Shown here in pieces: positions 22,775-35,601 of a DNA stretch of 64,000 nt. A program made the position numbers and the translations under genes. The stretch covers positions 133,346,138-133,410,137 of the forward strand of contig CM035423.1 of assembly GCA_020310875.1 (NCBI GenBank), in the 5' to 3' direction. Below the pieces are notes generated by a model. It was given only the letters and a program-made list of their open reading frames with translations. It was not told where the DNA came from and ran no database searches. The stretch is from Ceratopteris richardii (taxonomy: Eukaryota; Streptophyta; Polypodiopsida; Polypodiales; Pteridaceae). Positions within the stretch are counted from its first letter, which is position 1; each line of letters starts with the position of its first letter.

Positions 22775-23660
22775 GTTGCAGAACTAAGAAGAGCAAAAGG
22801 TAGAGAAAAAGATGGGTCCCAAAATTTTTCTGATTTGGACACTATTTTTGTATCATAACCATTTTGTAACATATTTTCCGCTGTAAATGCACTGGAGGAG
22901 TCCTCTAAATGCATACCCATGGAGATTAGTAGCTTATCCATGTAAATTAGTAGGAAATTAACCTTTTAGTGAATAAAGTGCCGGTCTCTTGTGTGAAAGG
23001 ACCATTTTTAGGGCACATGTATATAAGTCAATTTGTGACTCTTTGTAAGAACTTTTGGCCATTATGAGAATCAAGAGCACAGAATTTCGAATTTGTTTCT
23101 TCTCCTCTCTCTATCATCTTCTTTGTGGGCTTGTGTGCATGTGTGTTGCTTGAAAAGAGTATTAGGAAGTGTTGTCTATCCATGAAAGTGTTTGTTTGCT
23201 ATTGTTGAGGTGTGTGTGAAGTGTAGGAGGTGCTGAAGTGTAGGGAGGTCATTCCCGCGACTCAATATTTTGCTCATAACTTGAAGCAGAAGTGTCAGAA
23301 TTGAGTGAAAATACAAACCATTGGATGCGCCTTCGCGAGAGCTTTGAAAATCATATGCTATTTGCTATATTCAGAGTTCGGAGCTAAGAGAAAAGCTCAA
23401 TTTACTGTTGGCTGCTTGTCCAAGTATCACGATACCATAACTGACAGCTGAAGCTTTTTTGGATTAGACTTAGACTTATTTGCACTGTTGGGAAGCTCTT
23501 TTGCATTGATCATCATTTGATTGCATGTCTTCATACACTCGACTAGGTTTTGATACTCATCGGATTGATAAATAAAGTGTGAGTCCCCACTATATGTACT
23601 TGAGGGGGATTGAGGTATAGTCTCTTTCTCCACAAGTCCCTAGGTCGGTACCTAGGTACA
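22775..23660 (+). repeat. Probable 5' LTR of gypsy B
   Basis: The right end is set by the primer site at 23669; the LTR appears to close with CTAGGTACA at about 23660. The left end is placed at TGTTGCAG (22775) only because LTRs start TG, so it is uncertain. A promoter-like GTATATAAG occurs at 23019-23027. The LTR itself contains AAGTATCACGATACC at 23412-23427, the same kind of palindrome that fills the leader array. Confidence 0.5.
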
Positions 23661-23668
23661 CACGTTTT

Positions 23669-23686
23669 TGGCAGCGTTGCCGGGGA
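23669..23686 (+). other. Primer binding site, tRNA-Asp type (B)
   Basis: TGGCAGCGTTGCCGGGGA matches the complement of the plant tRNA-Asp 3' end (TGGCGCCGTTGCCGGGGA) at 16 of 18 positions. It is 8 bases from the LTR end. The same site type occurs at 58149 in element E. tRNA-Asp priming is known for Athila/Tat-type plant gypsy elements. Confidence 0.85.
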
Positions 23687-24269
23687 ATGTCGAATCAAAC
23701 CGAGGCATTCATGTGATGGTAAGTAGCTCTTAGCATTGAAGTGAGTAGAGGAGTTGTGAATTTCTCTTCTTTGGTCAGTCACACTCATCCGCACTTACTA
23801 CTTATCACTCTTGGAGTGTGTGTAGTGAGTTGATCGTCTAGGGAAGTGAGTGGAGTAGGAGGAAGAAGGGAGCAGTTAGGAAGTTAGAGTAGCATTCAAC
23901 CTTTGTCTTGTTGGTCTTTTTTAGTTAGGAAGAACTTTTAAAAGTATAAAAGCCAAAAAATTATCTTTTTTCAAGTCACTTGTTTTCAAAGCAAGTATCG
24001 TGGGAGCTAGCAGTGAGCTATCGCGACCTGAGATCGGGGTTGTTGCTAGAGGGTAGTGTCCAAGGTGAGCACATTAATCTTTCACTCATCTTTGCCAATT
24101 AAATCAAGTGTTTCAGTAGGACGATCTGCGGCAAGTATTGTGAAAGCTTAATTAAGGGGTGAAGAGGTTCTTTTTGTGATTCGGGCTGAGGGAAAAGGGT
24201 AGATGAACTCTAGGAACATGTGTATGCACTTAAAATCCAACATCACTACCTAAAAAATTGAAAAAGAGT

Positions 24270-24925
24270 CAAGTATCGTGTTCTCCCACGATTGAGGTAT
24301 CGCGATACCTGGATATCGTGAACTCCTGTGGTCGAGTATCGTGATACTTGTAGTAGTCGAATATCGTGTATCGTTGAGAAATCCTCACGATACTAGTCAG
24401 ATATCGTGTATCGTGTATCGTGAAAATTTGATAGCGATACCTGTCGTGTATCGTCTATCGTGAAATTCCGATCGTGATACCTGCTCCATATCGTGTATCA
24501 TGAAGGCAACTTTTCGCGATACTTGGTGGATATCGAGTATCCTTGGAAATTTCTCGCGATACTTGTGAAGTATCGAGTATCGTGGGACTCAGAAAACGAT
24601 ATCAATCTAGTATCGACTATCGTGGAAATTCTCCTTGTGGACTATCAAGTATTGAGTATCGTGATTGGCTCGCGATATTGGAGAAATATCATGTATCGTG
24701 TTTCCTCAAGTATCGGGTATCGTGATCTATTTAGTGGTCGAATATCATGTATCGTGTGGCTAAGGTATCGTGTATCGTCAGCCATAAGTATCGTGTATCG
24801 TGAACTTTTCAGGTGCCTAATATCGTGTATCGTCTTGCTCAAATATTGAGTATCGTGGCAAGGCCCAGCCTGTGAAATATCGAGTATCGTGGTTTTTGTT
24901 GGGGTCAAGTATCGTGTGTTGTGAC
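24270..24925. repeat. Palindromic minisatellite in leader of gypsy B
   Basis: About 650 bases with several dozen copies of TATCG in units such as AGTATCGTGATACTT, ATATCGTGTATCGTGAA and GGTATCGCGATACC, spaced 15-35 bases. Many units are self-complementary around ATCGCGAT or ATCGTGAT. The array lies about 600 bases after the primer site and ends about 110 bases before the gag start. Its position matches the arrays of A and E, but the unit sequence differs (GTATCGTG here, CTATCGTGATAGAC in A, TCGATCGCGATTGACA in E). Confidence 0.92.
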
Positions 24926-25031
24926 TTCTTGGTCAGTCTTATTCTTACCAAATATTCCCTAGAATTCAAATCCTTAGTAAAGAACTCTAGGAGCTGAGGT
25001 TGGCCAAGTTAGACCCGAAGTTGTCAATTGG

Positions 25032-28000
25032 ATGAACTTAAGATCCGGAAGAACTCTAGGAAGCCAAAGAAGTGTGATTTCTTCTGTAGGAAGTGTAGCC
25101 GAACCAAGTAGTCGTTCACATTACTCTGAAACCTCGAGTGAGTCTGAAGAAGAAATTCCCATGGCTTCAGAGGATATGCAGAGTTCTGTACCAATAATTG
25201 GCATGATGTCAATTATTGAGGGTGAATATCAGACATCTTTGGAATATGTGAACACCAACCAACATGGGATACCTATCTACTTAGATGGTCTAAACCGATC
25301 AGTGGCCAGACTAAAGAAAGCTACAGACGCTTACATAGTACCTAGACCAGTAGTTAAGTATGCAGGAGGGTTCTATATGGACAAAAGAGATATTCAGTAT
25401 GTTGTTACGGAACACCCTGAAAGCATCAATGAACAAGGGGAAGAAGGCAATGCCCACAACCCTAATGAAGAGGGACATGAAGAGCAGGTGACCACCCCTA
25501 GAGGGAGATCCACTGTTGTTAGGGTTTGGAGAGGAGACCTAGTTCCCCAAGATGATTCCCTAATGGATGTGTATTTGATCAATGGAATGGAACATCTCCT
25601 TAGAGCCCAATCTTCATTATGGGAAGTGGCCGATAACCCAGTTACTATCTATGAGTTACAAGATCCTGAACTCCCCACCATTATCACTTATTTGGATAAA
25701 AACCAGAGGAGGTACTGGCCCCCTAATGGAGTTAGAAAGATCAGGGTTGAAATACCAAAACATCCCAGTATTCCCTCCTCGAGATCAAGCCACTACTTCA
25801 CAAAACCCCCAAGGAACTTATCAAGATACTTCCTATCGGCATTCTGGACAAACACAACAAACTCAAATTCTTGTCAGACCCCATGTGCAGTTTACTATGC
25901 CAACCAATAATCCTAACTATTGGCCTCAACCACCTGTTGAACCAAGGAATAGAGCCCCTATCCCAGATAGACCACCTGTAGTTAGAGGACCTGGTATACC
26001 GATAGGAAGGCCATTTTTCCCTGTGATGCCTAGACCACCTGAAGCAGGAAGAATATTAAGACCAATTCAAGTTGCTAAATGCATGAGAAACCATTATGAT
26101 GGCTCTAGCGAACCTTACAATCATAGCTGAATTGAAGCAAGTAATCAGAGCCGAACAAGTGGAAGATTTCTTGATCCAATATGAATCCTTTGGTCTAACT
26201 TTGATAGACACAGCTTTTGGTTCCAACCATTAGACCTTAATAATTTTCAAAACATGGAACAAGTATATCAAGAATTGATTGAAGAATTCACCAAGTCTGG
26301 GATTAAAAACAACTCTTCCTCATTGATTCATAGTTTTAAGCAAGCTCCTACGGAATCAGTGAGATTGGAAGCAAGAAGATTTAAGCAATATGTGGATAGA
26401 TGCCCATCGGAAGAGAGACCCACTCAAAACAAAATGCTGTCATTGTTTTTGGAAGGATTAGTGACTGGATCATTAAGATCTTTGGTATATGTGAAAAGAG
26501 TTCAAACTTTGCAAGAATGTATGAAAGAATGTATTGACCTAGAGGACAATCTAGTAGAAGATCTGAAAATACCTCAAGGCAGCGTGAAAAGTGAAGATTC
26601 CGCCAAGAGCACATCAAACTCAAAGGACAATGTAGAGGAGATAGCCAACTTAGTAGCAAAAAAACTGGATGTTCAAGGACAGAGGAACTACCCCAACAAC
26701 CCAATGAGAGTACCCATGCTTAGAAGATGTATGCATTGTGGAGGTGATCATCCTTCTTATTTGTGCACTAGGGGAGTAGTCCCTCCACCTGCCTATGCTT
26801 ACAATAGGCCACCCGTCCCGGGCCCTCTACAATATTGCAGCATAGAACAAAAATACACAAATCACAGCATAGAAAATTGTCCTTACAATAGACATTCAAG
26901 ACCAGTACAACCTCTCATGGGACCTTATGGATACCCTCAAAGAGATCTAGGAGGGGAAACCTTCAGATATCCCACATATCAGCAGCAAGCACCAACACCA
27001 CGACCTTATGATTATCAAGGTTACGCTCAACCACAGTCGGTGTTAGGTCAACAACTACCCCACCCTCAAAATGTTGTCCCAGTGAAAATAGCTCGACAAG
27101 AAGAGAACCCTGAGAGAGCAATAGTTCCAGCCACGCCTTTGACTAGTAACGAACCATATGACTCGTCTTTTGACCATAGTCAAGGAAATTACTCTACTTA
27201 TGAGAGCTCTATAATAGAATATGGAAAAATGTACGAACCATATACATATGGCATGGAAGTGCTAGATAGTTCTTACGGATATGAGCAGGATTATGTTTCA
27301 TTGATGTACACAGCTCCCGGAGCACCCATACCCTCCTGACCTATGAATAGACCGCCTGCACCTAGAGGACCATGTTACAGATGCGGAGGTGACCATTTTA
27401 TTAGAGAATGTACATTACCAAACCCACCACCACCACAGCGAGTTTGGGAAGGATACTGTAGTGATTGTGGTAAAGAACACCTTTTCAGGCATTGCCCCAA
27501 GAACCCCAACAAAGTTAACTCGAACGTGCAGATTAATGTGATAGAAGTGATAGAGTCGTCAGGGAGTGATAAGGAGTACACTGTACCATTGAAAGCAATA
27601 ACAAGAGCAAAAGCTAGAGAGAGACCAGAAAAAACTGGAGAGAATGATCAAGGCAATAGAGAAATGAATATACTTAAAACCCAAATAGTTGAAGATTCAG
27701 AAGAGCCTGGAAAAAGGATCACAAGTAAACGAACACAAAGATGGAAGAACCGTAGAGACAAGATGAAGGAAAAGAAATTACAACAAAAGAAGGAGAATGA
27801 AAAGAATGAACAAGAGAAAAAAGAAAAACAGAATTTTGAAGAAGAAAATCAGAAAGGAAAGTATAAAAAAGAGGAGGTAGGATCAGTTTTTGCAGACCCC
27901 ATGCCAGAAGAGTTAGCCATGTGGATTCATGCATACTAGGCACGAATAAGAGCGGGACCAACCATTGAACAACATGAAAAAGAATATCCTAGAGGTGACT

Positions 28001-28500
28001 TAGAGAAGGCAAGGTTGGAGATATGCAAAAAATTGATTGAGGTAGCTCAACAGACCCTAGAAAAACATGTTCTTCGACTACCCGATTCACAAATTCCTGA
28101 AAAAGAATTCCAAGAGTGTGTCATCCCAAATGATCCCGAGAAAGGAAAAGAAGGTGAAACACATAATGGAAATTACTGCGAGGATAAAAGAGAAGGATCC
28201 TTTGTCCCCGAAGTAGATGGGGAATGGCCTAAAGACTTGTGGGCAAGAGTCCAAGAAGATTGATGGAAGAAAGTGGAAGGAATTGAACCACCCTATGAGG
28301 AGCTAGAAGCAGAGGGTGAAATAGAAGACTCAGTACCTGAGCTGAATTCAAAAGGATTAGTACAATTTGACAAGAGCAACGAGGAGAATGACAGTGTGAA
28401 GGATTTGCCAAATTACACAGGGGAGTACGAACATAATTTGGAATTATAATGCATTCCCTCAATAACAAAAAAAGAGCAGAACCCATCAATCCAAACATCG
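25032..28500 (+). pseudogene. gag of gypsy B
   Basis: Starts MNLRSGRTLGSQRS at 25032, a start typical of plant gypsy gags, and stays open for 292 codons. The frame changes to 25582-26130 near 25750. A short damaged part at 26100-26230 precedes the Retrotrans_gag-like region (SGIKNNSSSLIHSFKQAP, 26300-26350), open to 27339. Three CCHC-type knuckles follow: RCMHCGGDHPSYLC (26730), CYRCGGDHFIREC (27375) and CSDCGKEHLFRHC (27460). A Lys/Glu-rich region runs to about 28500. Gag would form the particle shell and bind RNA through the knuckles. Two frame changes and at least four stops (near 26128, 27338, 27937 and 28261) break it. Confidence 0.85.
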
Positions 28501-28539
28501 GACATTATACAACACCTTAGAAAAGTAAAAATCCCTTGT

Positions 28540-29925
28540 ACTCTAACATTGGAAGAACTTTTAAAGCTAAAACCACATTTGAAGGAGAAGCTAACCAGTC
28601 AATGGGAGACCAAGTCAGAAGAGAAGGAGAAGCTTGATGAAGTGACCACAGTCGAAATCCCAGTCGATGGAGATTTCAATGAGGGAGATGAAGGAAACAC
28701 ATGTCTTCCAATTACCTATAGGGGTTATACCACTAAAGCTATCTTAAATTCTGGAGCTGGAGTAGGAATTGCAAGTAAAGAAATATGGGAGAAATGGGGA
28801 AAACCAGCTTTAAGACCAACACGCATGAAGATACAAATGGCAGACGGACACACTGAATGACCCTTGGGATTATTGGAAAGAGTAACTTTTACTACCTGTG
28901 GAGTTGAATTCGAGCACACCTTAGCGATTTGTCAATTTGAAAGGGCTAGCAACTATGAGATGATACTTGGAAGACCCTTCATGAGACAGCTGAAGCTAAT
29001 GCAAGATTGGGGAAAAGATGCGATATACTTACAACACGAAGGAACCACGACCAGAATAAATCTACACACGTACACATATCAATATGTTCCCCCCTTGCAA
29101 TGGAATCCGATTCATAAGGAGGAGGATGAGCAGTCTATTCACAGTATAGGTTCAAGTGACCAATTATGGATGAACAAAGACACTCATCTATGGATACGTC
29201 AGACCACAAAAAAGGAAGAGGAAAGAAGGAAAGGATGGCAACAAAGTTAAGGAGTGGCTAGGTCGGTACAAGATCCAGCTTACATGCCCCAAGTATTCCT
29301 AGACGAAGAATTCGAACCTCATGGTTGGATGGAGATTTTAGCCACTTTCGATGTATGTGTAAACAAAGAAGTTATAACCATGAATGAATGCATTGACGAG
29401 GAAGGATATGACATAAGCCTATATGTGGTAGTTCTTCAAGAGGCTGAAGAAGGAGAAGTAATTGACAAAGAATGGAAGGAGGATTATGAGAGCATTGAAA
29501 TGGAGCATGAACTAATGGAGACAGAAAGTGGAAATCAAAGAGTAAGTGTCATAACCAATGAATTAAATCAAGAAATGACACAGGAAGAAGAGCTTGGATT
29601 AGATAAAGAAAAAGATGACGGAGAAAACAAGCCTCAAGATCAATTTGAAGTGCCTGCCCACTTCAAAAAATATGAAGTAGAAGAGATGAAAATTGCTATT
29701 CAAATCCCAAAACGAGAAGCACAACCAAGAATAGCATATGACAACAAAGAACAAACCAAGAAAATTGTAGTAACATTAGAGGAAGGAGAAGAACGATGTA
29801 CTTTTATAGGACAAGATGTCTCAATGGAAGAAGAACAAGAGTTAATACGACTCATAAGAGAATATAGGGATGTCTTTGCTTGGACACATAAAGATTTAAA
29901 AGGAGTAGATCCTTCTATTTAAGTC
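28540..29925 (+). pseudogene. Protease (PR1) and linker of gypsy B
   Basis: A retropepsin-like domain: LPITYRGYTTKAILNSGA at 28709-28762, then MILGRPFMRQLKLMQ at 28960-29005 as the C-terminal hydrophobic-Gly motif. The active site reads NSGAG where DSGAG is expected, a single-base Asp to Asn change that should abolish catalysis. One stop lies at 28858-28860. The acidic linker after 29254 (FLDEEFEPHGWMEIL) ends with FIGQDVSMEEEQELIRLI, the usual lead into gypsy RT, and a stop at 29920. Confidence 0.85.
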
Positions 29926-29934
29926 CATAGAATC

Positions 29935-30678
29935 CCTATGACATCCGAAGCCAAACCTTACAAACAAAGACCATACACATAACGATGTGTACTTAGCAAA
30001 AAGTAAGGAAGAGATAGATAAGTTGCTAGATGCGGGGTTCATTTATGAGATCGAACACACAGAATGGGTGTCACCTTTGGTGCTCGTGCCGAAAAAGAAT
30101 GGTAAGTTAAGGGTATGCATTAACTTGAAAAAAGTAAATGCTGCCACCATAAGAGATAGTTACCCATTACCCATCACTGATCATCTTTTGGAAAGAGTGG
30201 CAGGAAGGAAGTTTACAGTTTTCTCAACGGCTTTTTAGGGTATAATCAGGTAGCGATTGCTCCTGAGGACCAACATAAAACAGCCTTTGCAACTGAATGG
30301 GGAGTTTACGCTTTTAGGGTTATGCCTTTTGGTCTAACCAATGCCGCAGCCGCTTTCCAAAGATTGATGTGTCATGTATTCAAGGAGTTCTTGAGGAAAA
30401 GCATGGAGGTATACGTTGACGATTTATGCACTTATTCAACTATACGATCAGAACATATCCCTGAACTAGGAAAGATTTTTGCCAAATGTCGACAATATAG
30501 AGTGTGCCTCAATCCAGAAAAGTGTGCCTTCATTGTTCGACAAGGAAAGATATTAGGACACATTGTCTCGAAAAACAGAATTTCCACAGATGAAGACAAA
30601 ATCAAGTAATTCTGGATTTGCCGAGACCAAAGAATGCTAAAGAAGTGCAAGCATTTATGGGACATTGCGGGTACTACC
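29935..30678 (+). pseudogene. Reverse transcriptase of gypsy B, first part
   Basis: RT fingers and palm: LLDAGFIYEIEHTEWVSPLV, LVPKKNGKLRVCINLKKVNA, then GRKFTVFSTAF with a TAG at 30236 where the first catalytic Asp region (usual L-D-G-F-S-G-Y-N) is expected. The Asp is replaced, so the site is damaged. MPFGLTNAAAAFQRLM (30322) and YVDDLCTYS (30412) carry the YVDD motif intact. A frameshift or stop follows near 30609. Copia C2 is inserted at 30678/30679; the sequence continues at 35838. Confidence 0.9.
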
Positions 30679-30909
30679 TGTTGATCTTTTTAGGTAGTGA
30701 TGTGTGTGAACACACTAGGACCGCCAGGGCACTTTTTTCCCTCTTTAGGAGGTTTTTTTTCCTTGGCTTGTATATACACCTATTGCCCTAATGGGCTACT
30801 GATCTTTGTACATTCTCTAGTAATACATTCACTATTGTGTGTTTGTGCTCCAAGCTTCTTCTTCTTCCTTGTGTTGTTTGCGTGCTTTCGCAGACATCTA
30901 TCTCCAATA
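30679..30909 (+). repeat. 5' LTR of Copia C2
   Basis: Begins TGTTGATC, contains the promoter-like TGTATATACACC near 30769, and ends TCTCCAATA (3' copy TCTCCAACA). The GAACACACTAGGAC and CTTCTTCTTCTTCC parts match the 3' copy. Confidence 0.95.
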
Positions 30910-30911
30910 AT

Positions 30912-30928
30912 TGGTACCAAAGCAGGTC
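30912..30928 (+). other. Primer binding site of C2, initiator Met type
   Basis: TGGTACCAAAGCAGGTC, two changes from the usual Copia initiator-Met site TGGTATCAGAGCAGGTC, two bases after the LTR end. Confidence 0.8.
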
Positions 30929-31264
30929 GTCGCTTCATCTAGGGTGCTATCAACACTCCTCCATTTGCAGTCCTAAATTCACATGAAATTTGGTGAGCAT
31001 ACTCAGGGTGTTTCAGAGATCAAAACAGCTTCGGTTTGTGATGCCGAAATTGCGATCTGAGCTCGTTTCCGCCTCCGAATGCACTATCGCAGTGCTTGTG
31101 CAGGCTATTTTGTCTTTTTGTGCCAAAGATATATACCTGTTTTTGTTTGCCAGTATAAGCGTCTTGAAGTTTGCTACAGGTTTAGCAGAACTCATTTGGG
31201 AAGTTCCATTCAACTTTTTGAGATACAGTCAATTTTCTGCATCAAGGTATTTTAGTCACCGGCC

Positions 31265-34200
31265 ATGGCTGAAAGCAGTGATGTATTTCGTATGCTGGCT
31301 GTTGAGGATAAGTTGGATGGTACCAACTACCCATTATGGGCTTATATGATGCGACATGTTTTGGTTGCAAAAGGATTCTGGGACATTTTGCAGGGTGTTG
31401 AAAGACGTCCTGTTACACCTGTAATGACAGGTACTGCAAATACAGGTGCTGGAGCTGATGAAGATGGTGTCAAAGATGATATTCCGCAGATTCCTATTCG
31501 TGCTGCTGTTTTTGTTGCACCTACTGTTGAGCAGATTCGTTGGGATGGCAGAAATGCCCAGGCACATGCATTGATAGCTTTGTCTGTCAAACGTGCCATT
31601 ATTCCTCATATTCGCTCTTGTAGAATAACTAAGGATGCTTGGGATACACTTACCACATTGTACCAAGCTAGGAATGAGGCTCGTGTTGCTTACCTCCGCA
31701 AACAGTTGGAGAGTGAGCACATGAATGAAGGTGATTCTATGGACAGTTTCCTAACGAAGATCAAAGACTTGAAGGAACAGTTGATTTTTGCTGATGAGGT
31801 TATACCAGATAGCTCACTTGTGCAGACCGTTCTGAATGGTCTTCCTGATTCATATCAGAGTTTTGCTTCTACTCTTTGGTTGATGATGAAAGGCAATCCA
31901 AATGCCTTATCATTTGAGGAGTTATTCTTTGTTCTATTGCAGGAAGATCAATCCAGGCAAAACAGGTCCATTATGCGAGTTGCAGATCAAGCTTTCCTAG
32001 CTAGTCAGAAGGGCAAAGGAAAATGGAGCTCTTCAACTAGTAAGCAGAAATCTGCTAATTCTGCATATTCGAAGAAGGAAGATAAAGATGAGAAGAAATC
32101 AGAAAAGCAGAAATTGTTTTGTAAGTACTGTAAAGGGAATGATCATATCATAAAGAACTATCCAAAACTGACTGCTAAAGAGGCAAAGAAGAAAGAGGCT
32201 AGAATATTTGTTGTAGAGACCTCTACACCAAAAACAGAGTCTGCTAATCTTGTGCAGGAAGAAGAATGGGCGTTTCCTACTGTTTGCAATTTTGACCCAT
32301 CTTCTCATGAGCAATGCATGTCTATAGTGGACTCAGATGTTTGGTACTTTGACAGTGGGGCGACCAAACATATTACCTCACAGCGCAGTTTCTTCTCTTC
32401 ACTCGAGCCTGCCCCTACAGGGAATACTTTCACATGCGCCAACAACTCCTCTTATCCTATTATAGGAGTTGGTAAGATCATTCTGACTACTGCTGATGGT
32501 AGTTCTTTCACTTTGTCAGATGCTTTATTTGTGCCAGGGATCAAGAAGAATCTGTTATCAGTTTCTGCATTAGCCAAGATTGGCTTGGTAGTGAAATTTG
32601 TTGATGACAGGTGTACAGTTAATGATCTATCAAATGGCGATGTGATTATTGCTTCTGGCATTTTATGCCGTGGGCTGTATAAGCTCATAGACTATGAAAG
32701 ATCTGTGAATGATTCGGCATGTGCAGTTCATGATTCTCAGGCTATGTCAGATGCAAAGCTTTGGCATGCACGCTTTGGTCATCTGAATTTTTCTTGTTTG
32801 CTACGCCTGTAGAAATCTGATATGGTGTCTTCTTTGCCCAAGCTTGAGGCACCTGGAAAACATGTATGTGAAGGCTGTATTTTGGGCAAAATGCAGCGTT
32901 CCTCCTTTCCAAAAGATGGTTCATCTCGGGCTACGCAGAAATTGTAGCTTGTACATAGTGATGTCTATGGTCCTATGCAGACACCCTCTTTTGGGAATTA
33001 CCTTTACTTCGTGACTTTCATTGATGATTTTTCCAAGCATGCATGGGTATATCCACTCAAAGAAAAGTCCGAAGTGTTCATGTGCTTTAAACAGTTTTTG
33101 GTTTTGGCTGAAAATCTGTCAGCATGTAAAATGGGCACCCTCCGTTCTGATCGAGGGGGGGAATATATGTCTTCTGATTTTAATGTATTTCTAGATGAAT
33201 GTGGGATAAAACACCAGTGTACAGTGCCATATACACCTCAACAAAATGGAGTTGCTGAACGAAAGAACAGGTCACTCATGGAGATGGCGAGGTGCATGGT
33301 CAAAAGTCAGGCTTTACCACATAGTTTTTGGCTTGAGGCTGTCATGTGTGCAGCATATGTACTGAACACGTGTCCCACTAAAGCGCTGCAATCTATCACT
33401 CCATATAAGGCTTGGCATGACCGCAAGCCATCTGTTGCTCATCTGCGTGTTTTTGGTTGTTTGGCATATGCACTAGTGCCTGAACAACATCGCAGAAAAT
33501 TGGATGATAAGGCAGTAAAATGTATTTTTGTTGGGTATAGTGCTGAAAGTAAAGGCTATCGTCTGTATCATCCACAGACTAAACGCATTCTGGTTAGCCG
33601 TGATGTTGTCTTTGTGGAAGATGCTATTCAACCATTGCTTTCATGTACTAAGGAGACATCTCTTAGCTCCAAAGACATGTATGATACTTTGATGCCTCTT
33701 TTTACAGGTGGACAGTCTAGTGCTGGTCCTAATGAGGCAACTTCTCAGCCTTTGCAGGTTTCATATGATGATGCAGATCATTCCATTTCTGATGCAGATT
33801 TACATGATGCACTTGTTAATGAGAGAGCTGATATTGAGCACGCAAAAACTATGCCAAAATGGCTGGTGCAGACTTTGCGTGACAGCAAATTAGATGCACC
33901 TTTGTCATATCGTACTCGTTCAGGCTCTCATAGTGCCTCCTTTGCATCAGATTGCTATGCTATGGTTGCGTCTAGTCTCTGTGATGAGAATGAGCCTCTT
34001 TCTTTTGATGAAGCACAGAATTCAAAAAATTGGATGGCTGCTATGCAATCTGAATATGATGCTATAATGAAGAATGGTACATGGTCTTTATGTGACTTGC
34101 CTCCTGGCAAGAAGGCCATTGGCACTAAGTGGGTATACAAGTTGAAGCGTAAACCTGATGGTACAGTTGACAGGTATAAGGCTAGGCTTGTTGCAAAGGG

Positions 34201-35527
34201 TTATGCGCAGGAAAGAGGCATTGATTTTGATGAGACCTTTGCACCTACATGTTGTATGACTACTGTTCGGAGCATTTGTGCACTTGCAACCCATCATGGT
34301 TGGAATGTACATCAGTTGGACATTAAAACAGTATTTCTGAATGGTCACTTGCATGAAGAAGTGTATGTTTTTCAGCCCCATGGCTTTGTGCAGAAAGGGC
34401 ATGAAAACCAGGTGTGCAGGTTAAAGAAGGCATTATATGGTTTAAAGCAAGCACCATGTGCTTGGTATGAGAAGATACATGCCTATCTGGTTGCACATGG
34501 TTTTGAGAACAGTTCAACTGAAAGCACCTTATATGTTAAGCGTGCTAATGATGTGCTTCTCATCATTGTTGTCTATGTTGATGACATGTTGCTCACTGGT
34601 CCTATTGAGAAGCATATTGCTGATTTCAAGGCTGATTTGCATGCTTCATTTGAGATGTCTGATTTGGGGCATTTGCATCACTATTTGGGCATTCAGTTTA
34701 TGCAAGTTGATGGTGGAATGGCTTTGTGTCAAACGAAATATATTGACACATTATTGCAACGTTTTGGCCTTGAAGACTGTAAGCCTATTGCCACTCCTAT
34801 GGAGACATGTTTACGATTGAGTCTTCATGATGCTGGAGATGCATTTGATGCTGTTCTCTATCAGCAGGTTGTTGGATGCTTGATTTATTTATGCATTAAT
34901 CAGCCAGATATTCAGTTTGCTTTCTCACAGATGAGCAGGTTTATGCATTGCCCAGGAGTCACGCATTGGAAGGTGGTTAAGCGCATCTTTCGATACTTGA
35001 GTGGTACTCGGATACTTGGGTTGTTTTATACCAATGGGGGATCACTACCGCTAGATTTGCATGCTTTTTTTGACTCAGATTGGGCTGGTTGCTATGACAC
35101 TCGTGTGTTCACCAGTGGTTTTTGCTTCATGCTTGGTAGCTCATGTATATCTTGGTTGAGCAAGAAGCAGCCTACTGTGGCCACTTCCAGTTGTGAGGCT
35201 GAGTATAGGGCAGCTTTCACAGCGACTGTTGAGTGTGTGTGGCTCAGACGCCTTATGGCTGAGTTGGGTGTTGGTCAGTCTTCTGCCACCACCATCTTCA
35301 CTGACAGCCAGAGCGCATTGGCAGTTGCGAGGAACCCTGTGTTCCATGCTCGCACTAAGCACATTGTGCATTATCACTATGTTAGGGAGAGGTTCTCTAC
35401 TGGGGAGATCAGCTTGGCATATGTGCCCACGCAGGAGAACATTGCAGACCTTTTCACGAAGGCTCTGCCTAGGGAGAAGTTTGAAGCTTTCCGCAAAGCT
35501 TTGGGCTTACTTCCTTTTGTGGAGTGA
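31265..35527 (+). pseudogene. Copia C2 gag-pol, two in-frame TAG stops
   Basis: One frame of 1,420 codons from ATG 31265 to the stop at 35525, interrupted only by TAG at 32810-32812 and 32945-32947. Order: gag (LDGTNYPLWAYMMRHVLVAK); zinc knuckle CKYCKGNDHIIKNY, whose last Cys has become Tyr; protease YFDSGATKHIT; GAG-pre-integrase HARFGHLN; integrase with LRSDRGGEYMSSDFNVFLDE and NGVAERKNRSLME (catalytic residues kept); RT with DIKTVFLNGHLHEEVY and YVDDMLLTG; RNase H ending ADLFTKAL. The pol catalytic motifs survive, so decay is modest. The two stops are read directly; C-to-T change of a Gln codon is a plausible origin but is inferred. Confidence 0.95.
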
Positions 35528-35601
35528 TTTCCACATAGCTTGGCACTTCCTTATACATGAGTGCCAGCTCCTTGTTCACCGCATCACTCCCAGGCGGGAT
35601 T

